Of a stretch of DNA of 64,000 nucleotides, positions 26,374-36,014 are shown in pieces; the stretch's first letter is position 1; each line of letters begins with the position of its first letter. The position numbers and the translations under genes were made by a program. The stretch is from contig CAVXBB010000015.1 of assembly GCA_963759875.1 (NCBI GenBank), positions 930,001-994,000 of the forward strand, written 5' to 3'. This DNA is from JAFAGX01 sp963759875. GTDB taxonomy: Bacteria > Acidobacteriota > Terriglobia > Terriglobales > Acidobacteriaceae. The notes beneath the pieces were generated by a model. It searched no databases and was not told where the DNA came from. It was given only the letters and a program-made list of their open reading frames with translations.

Positions 26374-29169
26374 GTGAGAAATTTTGGGAACACAAAAGGC
26401 GTCGGGTACATTTCACTTCAAATTTCCCTGGCAGTAGCGATCGCTGTACTGCTCGTTTCGACTGCGGCGCACGCACAAGCCTGTCCGAGTGGAACTTGCG
26501 TGCAGGAGGCAGATAATTCGCCGATTCCGGCGACTAGTCCGGCCGCAGTCAGCGTTGCTTTCGCGAATGCCCAAACGGCGGGCAACACGAACGTAGTAGT
26601 CGCGGGTTGGGGTGGCTCGTCTGCCGTCCTTTCTGTTACCGACTCAGCGGGAAACACCTATTCCCAGGCTGTCGGAACTAATACCGTTAATATCGGCACC
26701 TCATCGGAAGTATCTCAGAGTATCTGGTACGCTCCGAATATTAAGGGCGGCGCAAACACAGTGACGGTCACGTACAACACCAACACTGTTTCATACCCCG
26801 ACGTTTTCGTCTTGGAGTACAGCGGGCTAAGTGCAACATCTCCTCTCGACGTTGTATCGGGTAGCGTCGGAGCGGGCAGCCCAGCGAACAGCGGCAGTGC
26901 AACACCCAGCGGCACGGGCGACCTGCTTGTTGCTGGCGGCACTACGACGGGCAGTTTTAATTCGAGCGGTGCAAGTTTCAACGTTAGGCAGCGCACGACG
27001 GATGGAAACGTTGTAGGAGACCAGGCGGCGGTTGCTGGCGCCAACAGCGTGAGCGATGGCGTCAGCGGTTCATGGGTGCTGCAGATGGCAGCTTTTTCGA
27101 CCACAGCCATTACAGCTGGAGCCGCCCCGACCCTCGCCGCGACACCCATAACTCCCGCATCCGGACAAGATACCGGCTCCGATAACTCCGCCGACGTAGT
27201 GACCATCAGCGGCACGAATTTCCGCGCCGGGGCAATGGTTCTCTTCGGGACTGCGCCTACTGGTGTTTCAGCTGCGAACTGTACAGTTGCGAGTGCGACA
27301 TCTATCGTATGCAATTTTCCGCCGGATACGGCTGGTCCCAAGGACGTGACTGTAGTCAACACGGACGGCACCAATGCCTCCGCCACTGGCGCCTTCACAT
27401 TTACTGCTTCGAATCCGTCCATCACCAGTTTCACTCCTGCCACGGGCGATAACAACGGAGGCAATCAGGTAGTTATCGCAGGAAACCAATTCAATCCGGG
27501 TGCGAAAGTTACAATTAATGACCCAGCGCTCGAGGCTGAGGGTGCTCCTGCGTTGCCTGCAACTGTTGTGAACCTTAGCAGCACCAGCATCACGGCAGTT
27601 GTTCCGGCAATGCCGTCAGGATCTGCCGACGCAACAGTGACCAACACAGATGGCGGCAGCTCTGGACTTGACTCCGGCGTTTACACCTATTCCATCACGA
27701 CCGGTGCGATTCACTACATACAGCGGGGCGACGCATCGACCGGTAGCTGCTGCTCTCAAACAGTTCCAGTGCCGATGCTAAATCCACAAACCAAGGGCAA
27801 CTTGAACGTGGTTATCATCGGCTGGAGTGACACCAGCGCCCAAGTCGCGACCGTGAGCGACACGGAAGGCAATACCTACACGCAAGCTTTGAATACGATC
27901 GTGGGCACTGGATTAAGCCAAGTAATCTATTATGCGAAGAACCTTGCAGGCGACGGTGTGACTCCAAACACGATCACCGTTAACTTTAACCGACCTGCAA
28001 GCGCTCCCGACGTACGCGTTTTAGAGTACACGGGCCTGGATCCCAACAGTCCGCTGGATCAGGGTGTCAGTAACGCTGGCTCCGGTTCGACAGCCGATAC
28101 TGGAGCTTGCACGACTACTTCGGCGAACGAAGTTGTTGTGGCTGGCGCCACTGTGAGTAGCTTGGTTAACGGTGCAGGAGCAGGCTATACAACCGTGGAC
28201 TACACCAAGAATGGTGACAACGCCGAGCACATGATCACATCCAGCATCGGCAGTTGTGAAGCGCAAACCTCCTTAACAAATGGGAACTGGGTAATCCAGT
28301 CGGTTTCGCTTAAAGCTGCTGCCGGCGCGGCGCCGGGAAATTTCTCGATCGCCGCGAACCCGCCAACCAGTCAAACAGTGACCGCCGGAAGCTCCGCTTC
28401 CTATGCTCTGACATTGGCTCCTGGTAACGGCTTCAACGCCTCGGTCACACTTGTCTGCACTGGCCTGCCTGCTAATGCTACTTGCTCATTTACTCCTAAG
28501 AGCCCGGTGCCAGTCAGCGCGTCAACACCCGTGACGATGACGATTCTGACCGGCGCGAATACTCCGTCGGGAACGTCAACTGTGACAGTTACCGGCACGT
28601 CAGGAGCGTTGAACCATACGGCTCAGGTCTCGCTGACGGTGAAAGCCAACACAACACCAGGCTTCACCATGGCCGCTACGGCACTCTCACCCGCGTCCGT
28701 TTCGCCGGGTGGAACGGCCACTTCAACCGTCACCATCACAGCCACGAACGGATTCACCGGCAGCGTCAGCCTGTCCTGCAGCAGCATCACAGGAGGAGGC
28801 AGCCCGGCACCCACTTGTGCGTTCAGCACGATATCGAATGGAACTTCCACTTTGACGGTTAGCACGACGGCAAGCTCCTCATCGAAGTTGCAACGCTCGA
28901 CCGGGATCTTCTACGCTATGCTGCTCCCGATCGGCGGCATGACGCTTCTCGGGGCTGGTTTCAGCTCACGTCGCAAGAAACTAGTCGCCATCATGCTGCT
29001 GTGCCTGGCGATTGCAGGCATCGTGTTCATGGTTGCCTGCGGTGGCGGATCATCCAGTGGCGGAGGAGGTAACGGTGGAACACCCGCCGGAACTTACACG
29101 ATCACAGTTCAAGGTACGGCAATGGGCGCGACGACTCAGACGCAGAATCTGACTCTCACCGTCCAGTAA
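26374..29169 (+). CDS. Giant secreted IPT/Ig-like protein with internal membrane hairpin
   Basis: About 931 residues. I chose the GTG at 26374 because GAGG lies nine bases upstream and a signal peptide follows (LQISLAVAIAVLLVSTAAHA); the frame is open from 26302. Order: a module with VVVAGWGGSSAVLSVTDS and VFVLEYSG; two IPT/TIG-type Ig domains; a second module with VVIIGWSDTSAQVATVSDT; an Ig-like repeat (NPPTSQTVTAGSSASY); then a last Ig-like domain interrupted from residue 845 by two hydrophobic segments around SSRRKK and ending at VACGGG (Cys 889). The chain finishes with a Gly/Ser linker and strands TITVQGTAMGATTQTQ. A surface or matrix role is inferred. A strong terminator follows. Confidence 0.8.
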   Translation: MRNFGNTKGVGYISLQISLAVAIAVLLVSTAAHAQACPSGTCVQEADNSPIPATSPAAVSVAFANAQTAGNTNVVVAGWGGSSAVLSVTDSAGNTYSQAVGTNTVNIGTSSEVSQSIWYAPNIKGGANTVTVTYNTNTVSYPDVFVLEYSGLSATSPLDVVSGSVGAGSPANSGSATPSGTGDLLVAGGTTTGSFNSSGASFNVRQRTTDGNVVGDQAAVAGANSVSDGVSGSWVLQMAAFSTTAITAGAAPTLAATPITPASGQDTGSDNSADVVTISGTNFRAGAMVLFGTAPTGVSAANCTVASATSIVCNFPPDTAGPKDVTVVNTDGTNASATGAFTFTASNPSITSFTPATGDNNGGNQVVIAGNQFNPGAKVTINDPALEAEGAPALPATVVNLSSTSITAVVPAMPSGSADATVTNTDGGSSGLDSGVYTYSITTGAIHYIQRGDASTGSCCSQTVPVPMLNPQTKGNLNVVIIGWSDTSAQVATVSDTEGNTYTQALNTIVGTGLSQVIYYAKNLAGDGVTPNTITVNFNRPASAPDVRVLEYTGLDPNSPLDQGVSNAGSGSTADTGACTTTSANEVVVAGATVSSLVNGAGAGYTTVDYTKNGDNAEHMITSSIGSCEAQTSLTNGNWVIQSVSLKAAAGAAPGNFSIAANPPTSQTVTAGSSASYALTLAPGNGFNASVTLVCTGLPANATCSFTPKSPVPVSASTPVTMTILTGANTPSGTSTVTVTGTSGALNHTAQVSLTVKANTTPGFTMAATALSPASVSPGGTATSTVTITATNGFTGSVSLSCSSITGGGSPAPTCAFSTISNGTSTLTVSTTASSSSKLQRSTGIFYAMLLPIGGMTLLGAGFSSRRKKLVAIMLLCLAIAGIVFMVACGGGSSSGGGGNGGTPAGTYTITVQGTAMGATTQTQNLTLTVQ

Positions 29170-29177
29170 TCAACCTC

Positions 29178-29220
29178 GCGGATGCCCGCTGTCACCGGCG
29201 GGCGTCCGCAGCATTTTTCT
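29178..29220 (+). terminator. Rho-independent terminator
   Basis: A 12-base stem (GCGGATGCCCGC at 29178-29189 with GCGGGCGTCCGC at 29198-29209, one G-T wobble) with an eight-base loop is followed by a run of five T residues (29214-29218). It lies nine bases after the stop of the giant secreted protein and separates it from the export gene. Confidence 0.85.
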
Positions 29221-29316
29221 TAGCCCGGCGACGCCTCTTCCGTCTTATTCGAGTGGATGGTTCTCCCCCAAAGAATGGCCTGCCTGACTACCGCGAAACC
29301 GCGTGGTGTTGAGTGG

Positions 29317-29333
29317 TTGGCACTATAATTGGG
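29317..29333 (+). promoter_or_regulatory. Candidate promoter of the export gene (TATAAT, or sigma-54-like)
   Basis: TTGGCAC, five bases and TTGGG approach the sigma-54 consensus (TGGCAC-N5-TTGC), but the expected GC at -12 reads GG. The same bases hold a perfect TATAAT (29324-29329) with no good -35. Both readings place the transcript start about 20-30 bases before the ATG at 29366. Confidence 0.45.
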
Positions 29334-29365
29334 TCAACGCCCAATGTTTGTTGTGAGGAAATGCA

Positions 29366-30382
29366 ATGAATTTTGCAGTGCTGTTTAGGAAGATTTCGGC
29401 ATTCTCAGTAATCTGTCTCTGTGTCAATGCGGCGCTTGCACAAGCGACAACTCCATCCCCGGCAGTTTCTTCGCAGGAGACGGGGTCGACTAAAGTAACT
29501 CTGTCTGCGCCGTCCGCTGCGACTCAGCCGCCAAGTCCAACTGACATCAATATTTCAGATCGCGAACTCACTATTGGACTGGGAGATCTGCTTAAAGTTG
29601 GTGTCTTGGGTGCGACAGATTATGACCAGGAAGTGAGGGTTTCGGCAAGCGGCAATATTCCCTTGGCATTGGTTGGAGAAGTGCACGTCGCAGGCCTGAC
29701 AATTGAGCAGGCTGAACAGACCATACGCAAGAGTCTTATCGACAAGGGATTTTTCTCTGATCCGCAAGTGTCAGTTTTCGAGAAGGAGTTTGCGACTCAG
29801 GGTGTCTCGGTGCTTGGTGAGGTACAGAAACCCGGAGTTTATCCGATTACCGGTCCGCGGCGTTTATTCGACGTGGTGTCCATGGCCGGAGGAACGACTC
29901 CTAAAGCTGGACAAGTGGTGACCATCGCCAGTCGAAATAAAACTGTGCCTCTCAGAACCGTCGATTTTTCTCCAGACCCACAAAAGAACATCCAGGCGAA
30001 CGTCGACATTTCGCCTGGCGATACGGTCGTTGTATCTAAGGCTGGTATTGTGTATGTAGTTGGCGATGTAAAGCATGCCATGGGAGTCCTGATGGACAAC
30101 AGCGGCCATATAACGATATTGCAGGCGCTGGCCATGGCAGAGGGCGCAAATTCCTCCGCCAACTTGCACCAAACCAAGATTGTCCGCAAAACGGAAAATG
30201 GCCAGACAGAGATCCCAGTCGATCTTAAGAAGATCATGCAAGCCAAGGAACCTGACATGAAGTTGCAAGCTGAGGATGTAGTATTCGTTCCTACCAGTAA
30301 AGGGAAATATGCTGGGGAGCGAACTTTACAATCGATCGTGAGCATCGCGACGGGAGTGGCCACATATCGAGCTATCTACTAA
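29366..30382 (+). CDS. Polysaccharide export protein (Wza-like, SLBB)
   Basis: Periplasmic/outer-membrane polysaccharide export protein of 338 residues. A signal peptide (SVICLCVNAALA) precedes a Poly_export domain from about residue 58 (LTIGLGDLLKVGVLGATDYDQEVRVSASGNIPLALVGEV) and soluble ligand-binding beta-grasp domains (VSVLGEVQKPGVYPITG and VYVVGDVKHAMG). No lipobox cysteine is visible, unlike E. coli Wza. TGAGGAAA upstream is the likely ribosome binding site. It is the exit component for the polymer made by the first operon; no Wzc-like kinase gene is adjacent. Confidence 0.9.
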   Translation: MNFAVLFRKISAFSVICLCVNAALAQATTPSPAVSSQETGSTKVTLSAPSAATQPPSPTDINISDRELTIGLGDLLKVGVLGATDYDQEVRVSASGNIPLALVGEVHVAGLTIEQAEQTIRKSLIDKGFFSDPQVSVFEKEFATQGVSVLGEVQKPGVYPITGPRRLFDVVSMAGGTTPKAGQVVTIASRNKTVPLRTVDFSPDPQKNIQANVDISPGDTVVVSKAGIVYVVGDVKHAMGVLMDNSGHITILQALAMAEGANSSANLHQTKIVRKTENGQTEIPVDLKKIMQAKEPDMKLQAEDVVFVPTSKGKYAGERTLQSIVSIATGVATYRAIY

Positions 30383-30473
30383 CTGTCGACAGTATCCTTT
30401 GATCGAAAGACAGTTTGTTTTGGCCTGTACAGACGCCGCGTGTTCTCTTTCTGCCGGCGGGGAGTAATCAGTA

Positions 30474-31682
30474 ATGAATTCTTCGGCCATTGATTCACTT
30501 TATGCCCCGGAGTCCTATCCGGGTGTAATTATGGCTCAGCCAGAAGTCTCCGTTGTGCTTCCTTGTCTCAACGAATCTGGAACACTAGAGGCGTGCATCC
30601 AAAAAATTAAATGGACTTTCGAGCACTACGCCATTGCCGGCGAGATTGTTGTCGCGGATAACGGCAGCACAGATGGCTGCCAGGACATCGCGAGCAGTCT
30701 CGGTGCACGCGTGGTGCATGTAGAGCGAAAGGGCTACGGCAGCGCCTTGATGGGTGGCATCGAAGCAGCACGCGGTCGATACATCGTCATGGGCGACGCT
30801 GATGATACGTACAACTTTACCCATATTCCTGGTTTTCTGGAGAAGCTACGAGACGGGCACGAGTTGGTCATGGGTAATCGCTTCAAAGGTGGGATTGAGC
30901 CCGGAGCCATGCCTCCCCTGCACCGCTATCTTGGCAATCCGGTGCTGTCGTTTATAGGGCGCGTCTTTTTTCGGAGCGACATCGGTGATTTTCATTGCGG
31001 GCTCAGGGCATTCAGCAAGTCAGGGTACGAAAAGCTAGGTATGCGCACTAGCGGCATGGAATTTGCCAGCGAAATGATCGTGAAGGCAACCCTAATGGGA
31101 TTGCAAATTGCCGAAGTGCCTACGACGCTCTCGCCCGATCGCCGCGGCCGGCGCCCGCATCTCCGAACTTGGCGAGACGGATGGCGTCACCTCCGCTTTA
31201 TGCTGCTCTACAGCCCGCGTTGGTTGTTTCTGTATCCGGGCTTTCTCCTGATGCTGCTGGGTTTAATAACGGGTGCATGGCTTCTGCCCGGCCCACAAGC
31301 CATCCACGGCATTAGTTTTGACGTGGATACTTTGCTCCATGCCATGGTTGCAATTCTCATCGGTTTTCAGGCGGTTGCATTCTCAGTGTTTACCAAGATC
31401 TACGCGATCACGGAGGGTCTGCTACCAAGGGATCGCCGGATGGAACGCCTGTTTCATGTGATCACCCTGGAAACCGGCTTAATCGTCGGCGCGTTGCTAA
31501 CCGTTGCAGGGCTTGTCGGTTCGTTATACGCGGTGCACGTCTGGCAGCTTCATCATTTCGGTCAACTCAATGCAGGAAGCACGCTGCGCATTGTCATGCC
31601 ATCGGCGACAGCAATGGCTCTCGGTTGTCAAATCATTTTTAGCAGTTTCTTTCTCAGCGTGCTTGGCCTCGCGCGCAAATAG
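30474..31682 (+). CDS. DPM1-like family 2 glycosyltransferase with C-terminal membrane domain
   Basis: A 402-residue enzyme. The GT-A domain has VSVVLPCLNESGTL, EIVVADNGSTDG, ERKGYGSALMGGIEAARG and the metal-binding DADDTY at 108-113. GDFHCGLRAFS and EMIVKATLMGLQIAEVP are typical of DPM1/GtrB-type enzymes that load a sugar onto polyprenyl phosphate. Four hydrophobic segments follow from about residue 250. The C-terminus, ALGCQIIFSSFFLSVLGL, recurs almost unchanged in a gene remnant near 47.7 kb. The product could supply the GT39-like proteins nearby. Confidence 0.87.
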   Translation: MNSSAIDSLYAPESYPGVIMAQPEVSVVLPCLNESGTLEACIQKIKWTFEHYAIAGEIVVADNGSTDGCQDIASSLGARVVHVERKGYGSALMGGIEAARGRYIVMGDADDTYNFTHIPGFLEKLRDGHELVMGNRFKGGIEPGAMPPLHRYLGNPVLSFIGRVFFRSDIGDFHCGLRAFSKSGYEKLGMRTSGMEFASEMIVKATLMGLQIAEVPTTLSPDRRGRRPHLRTWRDGWRHLRFMLLYSPRWLFLYPGFLLMLLGLITGAWLLPGPQAIHGISFDVDTLLHAMVAILIGFQAVAFSVFTKIYAITEGLLPRDRRMERLFHVITLETGLIVGALLTVAGLVGSLYAVHVWQLHHFGQLNAGSTLRIVMPSATAMALGCQIIFSSFFLSVLGLARK

Positions 31683-31800
31683 CGCGATCATTTGCACTGC
31701 AACAACGCTTGAGTTCTGGTAGCCGCATCGCTGTCGGGGCTGTGACTCGCGCCGCGTAACTGAGGGCGAAAAGATCCTCTGAAAAATGAATTAAGGGAAC

Positions 31801-32757
31801 CTAACGGTCTCTTACGAAATATTTCGCCATGGGCAGATTGTGGACCTTGATCCAAAGACGAGAAGAGAAGTATAGCCGGTAATAGTGCCGGAGAGCCCGC
31901 AATTTCATGCTTTTGGGCATATCTGAAGCTGGGGTAGCTAAACTGTAGCCAAGTCGCTGCAGTGCGGGGCCCACCATGGATTCAAACTTTGACAAATCGC
32001 TCGGGGAGAAAACAGCCTTCCATCGGCTTACAGGGTTAGAGCCCGAGCTGAACGACGTATTCGGATTCCTGACCGTGCCGATTCCGGCTTTGCGGATCTG
32101 TTCCCAATCCAGGTCGTGGTCGATAAATTTTCCAATCCGCGCAAAGGTATCGTTCGGTTTATCGATCAGATCTTCGAACCGCACTTCCAGGTAATTCTCG
32201 CCCAGCTCGGAAGCCAGGTTTACTCCTGCTTCCACCATCCATTCCCAGTAGATGCCGCACACCATGATCCCGGTGCGTTTGTCCCAGAGATACGAATCGA
32301 GAAAACCTGTCTTGTCTAGTGACAAAGCCACATCCCGGCCATCGCGCACGAGATGGATGAATAGGGCTTCTGGAATTGTGGACCTGATCTGCTGCATATA
32401 TAAGACGTGGTCTGGAGTGTGATCCGCCCATCGCTCTACATTCTGCCTTCGGGCCATGTCTTCCATAACAAACCTGAGAAAATCCCCACCATTTCTGCAA
32501 TCGCGCAAAATACGTTGCGTGACTTCCTCGATGTCTACGCCTGTAGGTTTAAAGTACTTGCTGGCGAGCCACTTGGAAATGAGTTCTTCTCTGTTCCTGA
32601 GTACCGAAAGGTCCCCCACTCGCGTGACGAGGCCGCTAAAAAAGTGGCTTTCCCGATCATAGACAGCGAAACCACCAGAGGACTGTAACGCATCGTAGAG
32701 GAATGTAGTCCCGGAGCGAGGACAACCAACCACAAACACTGGCCGTTTTTTCACCAT
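31801..32757 (-). CDS. Sulfotransferase family protein
   Basis: PAPS-dependent sulfotransferase fold, 318 residues. PVFVVGCPRSGTTFLYDAL at the N-terminus is the 5'-phosphosulfate loop, and HLVRDGRDVALSL is the 3'-phosphate-binding motif. LEVRFEDLIDKPNDTFARIGKFID is the later conserved stretch. The frame extends to a TTG at 32832, but the ATG at 32757 immediately precedes the family motif, so I used it. It could sulfate a polysaccharide or glycolipid. It is divergent from the DUF362 gene. Confidence 0.87.
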   Translation of the reverse strand: MVKKRPVFVVGCPRSGTTFLYDALQSSGGFAVYDRESHFFSGLVTRVGDLSVLRNREELISKWLASKYFKPTGVDIEEVTQRILRDCRNGGDFLRFVMEDMARRQNVERWADHTPDHVLYMQQIRSTIPEALFIHLVRDGRDVALSLDKTGFLDSYLWDKRTGIMVCGIYWEWMVEAGVNLASELGENYLEVRFEDLIDKPNDTFARIGKFIDHDLDWEQIRKAGIGTVRNPNTSFSSGSNPVSRWKAVFSPSDLSKFESMVGPALQRLGYSLATPASDMPKSMKLRALRHYYRLYFSSRLWIKVHNLPMAKYFVRDR

Positions 32758-32953
32758 GATTTCGTTGTGCTGTTCCGCATTGCAAGGATGAGTTCCGAGT
32801 ATAAATTGCTGTGTCCGGCTGTCAACGCTCAATGGTCACCCAACGGAGTCGGCCTTGACAGAAAGCGGCTTTACTCGATAATTGCATTACCGAGTACCGA
32901 TCAAATAAAGAGAATAAGTAAACCTGAGAGGCCAACAACGCTTCGATATTTCT

Positions 32954-34420
32954 ATGGTCGCTGAATTAGAGCAATTCTCATTTCGGCCGGTGGTCGGTGT
33001 GACGCGAGTCCATGACTGCTCGTACGATACGCAGGCGGTGCAGGATGCAATTGAGCGTGTGGCTTTCACCATTGGCTGGGCAAACGAGCGAGGCCCCTTA
33101 GGCAATGTAATTCCCAGGGGCTCGCGCGTCCTGATAAAACCCAATTTGGTGCTGCATGAAAATCATGGACAGGGCGGAGTAGATGCACTGGTCACGCACC
33201 CTTCGCTTATTCGTGTCATTGTGGAAGCTGCACTTCGGGCCGAGGCGTCCAAAGTTTTGGTCGGAGACGCTCCCATTCAAGAGTGCGACTTAACTCTTCT
33301 GTTGCGCGCAACCGGTTTGGATACCTGGGCGAGTGCCCTAATGAGACAGGATGACAGATTTAAAGGCATCCAGGACTTTCGCAGAACTACATGCACCATG
33401 GTAGGGGGGGTGCGCGTAGCCTCGGAAGACAAGCAGCCTCTGGAAGGTTTTGTCCTATTCAACCTTGGCAGAGACAGTCTTCTGGAACCGGTTACCGGCG
33501 GGGGCGAACGTTTTCGAGTCACGTGGTATGACCCGCGCCTCATGCGCACTACCCACGGTCCCGGCTTCCATAAATACTTGGTATCCAGAGAGGTGATGGA
33601 TGCCGACGTTGTAATCAATCTTCCAAAGCTGAAAACTCACAAAAAAGCCGGGGTAACTTGCGCATTGAAGAACTTAGTCGGAATCAATGGCAACAAGGAG
33701 TATTTGCCCCATCATCGGCGAGGTGGAACTGCCGAAGGCGGTGATTGTTACCCGGGTAGCAGTGTGGTCAAACGCGCACTGGAATACGTTGCCGATCGTC
33801 GAAACCTCACCAGTTCTTACGTCGGCGGAGCTGTGTGGCATGGTCTTGACAGCGTCTTGTCTCGCGTCTCACGTTGGCAGGGTGACTCCGTAGGGATTAA
33901 TGGATCTTGGTCAGGCAATGACACTGTGTGGAGAATGTGCTTGGACCTGAATCGAATTCTGCTATACGGAAACGCGGACGCGACTATGACGAATCGTGTT
34001 CAGCGGCAGGTGATTCATATCGTAGATGCAGTGATCGCGGGGCAGGGTAATGGCCCCCTTTCCCCGGATCCGCTAACAATGGGTTTGGTAATGGCGGGGC
34101 AAAATGCGGCCGCGACTGACTTGGTTGGAGCGCGCTTACTTGCTTATAACCCCTTGCGCATTCCTCTGGTGCGGGGAGCGTTCGAGAAGTTTCGCTGGCC
34201 AGTAACAGATTTCCGTAGCGAACAAGTTAGGCTCGTTGGCGACCTGGGCGAAGGGGTGGCGCATGATCTGCTTCAGCAGTACGCCTTCGAAGTGAACCAC
34301 CCAGCAGGATGGAGGGATGCAGCGGTCGACGCCCGCGAAACCGCGACGATAGCATCAAAATACCGAACTTCCCAGGGAGAACCATCTTCAATTTGTTCGC
34401 AGGAGAGTCAGTCGCCTTAA
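32954..34420 (+). CDS. DUF362 domain protein
   Basis: A 488-residue cytosolic-looking protein of the DUF362 family. VLIKPNLVLHENHG around residues 59-72, VLVGDAPIQ, and VINLPKLKTHKKAGVTCALKNLVG near residue 224 are the family core. IHIVDAVIAGQGNGPLSP and NAAATDLVGARLLAYNP mark the C-terminal part. No ferredoxin cysteine clusters are seen, although some family members carry them. The biochemical role is not established. Its neighbours, a sulfotransferase and a PaaK-like enzyme, suggest modification of a surface molecule. Confidence 0.82.
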   Translation: MVAELEQFSFRPVVGVTRVHDCSYDTQAVQDAIERVAFTIGWANERGPLGNVIPRGSRVLIKPNLVLHENHGQGGVDALVTHPSLIRVIVEAALRAEASKVLVGDAPIQECDLTLLLRATGLDTWASALMRQDDRFKGIQDFRRTTCTMVGGVRVASEDKQPLEGFVLFNLGRDSLLEPVTGGGERFRVTWYDPRLMRTTHGPGFHKYLVSREVMDADVVINLPKLKTHKKAGVTCALKNLVGINGNKEYLPHHRRGGTAEGGDCYPGSSVVKRALEYVADRRNLTSSYVGGAVWHGLDSVLSRVSRWQGDSVGINGSWSGNDTVWRMCLDLNRILLYGNADATMTNRVQRQVIHIVDAVIAGQGNGPLSPDPLTMGLVMAGQNAAATDLVGARLLAYNPLRIPLVRGAFEKFRWPVTDFRSEQVRLVGDLGEGVAHDLLQQYAFEVNHPAGWRDAAVDARETATIASKYRTSQGEPSSICSQESQSP

Positions 34421-34432
34421 AACCTTGAGTCA

Positions 34433-35797
34433 TCACATGGGTCGGTGATTTGCCTCAGCACGCACATCCGACTTGGTAAACCGGTGCTTTCCGGCATCTG
34501 ACAAGGGGATCGCAGCCACTTCCCGGATCTGTACCTTCAGTCGACCCGTCACGTCAAGATTTTCAACTTGAGTCCGGATTTTGCTGAGAGCTGCTTGGCG
34601 CGCGTCTGAATCTCCTTGCGTTGGGACAATCCACAAGTTGATAGCATCGGGCGCCGTCTGGTGAAATTGGAACATAGAAACGCCTGCACTGCCGTACATC
34701 AAATGCGTGAAGAATTCCCCATGGACGGCGCGACCATCCGGAAGGATGAAATTATCGCTGACGCGCGCCACGTCGAGGTGCATCAGCGGAAAATTGTTGC
34801 CGCAATCGCAGCTGCCTTCCAAAAGCTGTCCGCAATCTTCGTTGCGATACCGAATGAATGGCATCACTGTGTTCCATAATCCTGTGACGATGAAGGGAGC
34901 TGACTGGCCAACGCGCATTTGGCTCGGTTCAATTTCCAAAACAGCAAAGTCTGCATTTACATGCATCTTCCCACGAGCGCACTGCGAAGCGATGTTCATC
35001 ACCTCTGCGCTTCCGTAACAATCGTGTACTGGACAGCCGAACGCCTGTGAGATGATTTCGCGCTGCGGACGATACAGCTTCTCGGCTGTGGTGAATACAC
35101 CCCGCAGCATCCCCACCCGTTCACCACGCTGCTTCACGTGTGCCGCAAAACGTGCGACAGTGGAGGCGTATCCATAAGCTATTGTGGGATTGATCTGATT
35201 CCATTTCAGCAGCCAGCGGTCCATTTCTTGCGGCCCGGAATGGAAAGGGTCAAATTGGTATTGCCGCCGGAGATACTGGCGCACTTCGAACTGCCAGTGC
35301 GGCATGCCATAGAGCTGCTCGTTCCAACCCCAGAAGTACCCAACCATTTCCCCCGGTTTCCATCCAGCCTGTAGGAAGTTGCGGTAAGTCGCGGCTTCCT
35401 GCGCATCCAGCACCGAAAAATCTCTGTAGAATCTCACTGGCACGCCGGTTGATCCACCGCTGGCCCCGAGGAGCAGTTCGGCTTTCGGTTTGTCTTCTCG
35501 TACCAAATCGCTCAATCTGGCGCGGAGAATATCCTTGGTCAAGACAGGCAGCTTGGAGAAATCACTTAAACTGCGAATGTCACTGCTATGGATCCCCAGG
35601 TTTCTGAACATCTCGCGATAGTAAGGGACATGTGCTTCGGCAAGGGCAAGCAGAGTGGTGAGGCGGCGCAACTGCGCGGCGAGGATTTCCTCGCGAGAAG
35701 CAAAGGGAGAGGAGCGAATCTCTTTCAGTATCTTTAGCCTCTGCGACCCGCGCAACTTATTGGTGACGTGTATAAGAACTGTTCCCGCAACACTCAT
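34433..35797 (-). CDS. PaaK/CapK-like adenylate-forming enzyme
   Basis: Member of the phenylacetate-CoA ligase-like (CapK) branch of adenylating enzymes, 454 residues. GASGGSTGVPVRF at residues 111-123 is the ATP-binding loop. CYGSAEVMNIASQC is the substrate/adenylate motif, with FIRYRNEDCGQLLEGSCDCG after it, including a Cys-rich stretch. CapK-type proteins are common in capsule loci, where they may activate an acyl or amino acid substituent. It converges with the DUF362 gene 12 bases away. Confidence 0.83.
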   Translation of the reverse strand: MSVAGTVLIHVTNKLRGSQRLKILKEIRSSPFASREEILAAQLRRLTTLLALAEAHVPYYREMFRNLGIHSSDIRSLSDFSKLPVLTKDILRARLSDLVREDKPKAELLLGASGGSTGVPVRFYRDFSVLDAQEAATYRNFLQAGWKPGEMVGYFWGWNEQLYGMPHWQFEVRQYLRRQYQFDPFHSGPQEMDRWLLKWNQINPTIAYGYASTVARFAAHVKQRGERVGMLRGVFTTAEKLYRPQREIISQAFGCPVHDCYGSAEVMNIASQCARGKMHVNADFAVLEIEPSQMRVGQSAPFIVTGLWNTVMPFIRYRNEDCGQLLEGSCDCGNNFPLMHLDVARVSDNFILPDGRAVHGEFFTHLMYGSAGVSMFQFHQTAPDAINLWIVPTQGDSDARQAALSKIRTQVENLDVTGRLKVQIREVAAIPLSDAGKHRFTKSDVRAEANHRPM

Positions 35798-36014
35798 TAC
35801 GCCTGCTCTCGAAATGCGATCTTTCGGGAAACCCTGAATCGAACTTGGGTCCGGAGCACAATGTTGCGGCCCACGGCAACGACTGTCAATAATTAATTTT
35901 GGCGATGAGAGTGTGCGGATGCCTACCCTTCTTCGCTGGCATCCACGTATTCACAGCCGCCAATTTCAAACCGCTTTCCTCCTGCAGACATCGAGCAGCA
36001 TTGTGGGCCTCTGG

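Noticed and set aside
26715..27464. 249-residue minus-strand frame
   Set aside because: Antisense to the Ser/Thr-rich giant protein; such composition generates long antisense frames rich in Val and Ala.
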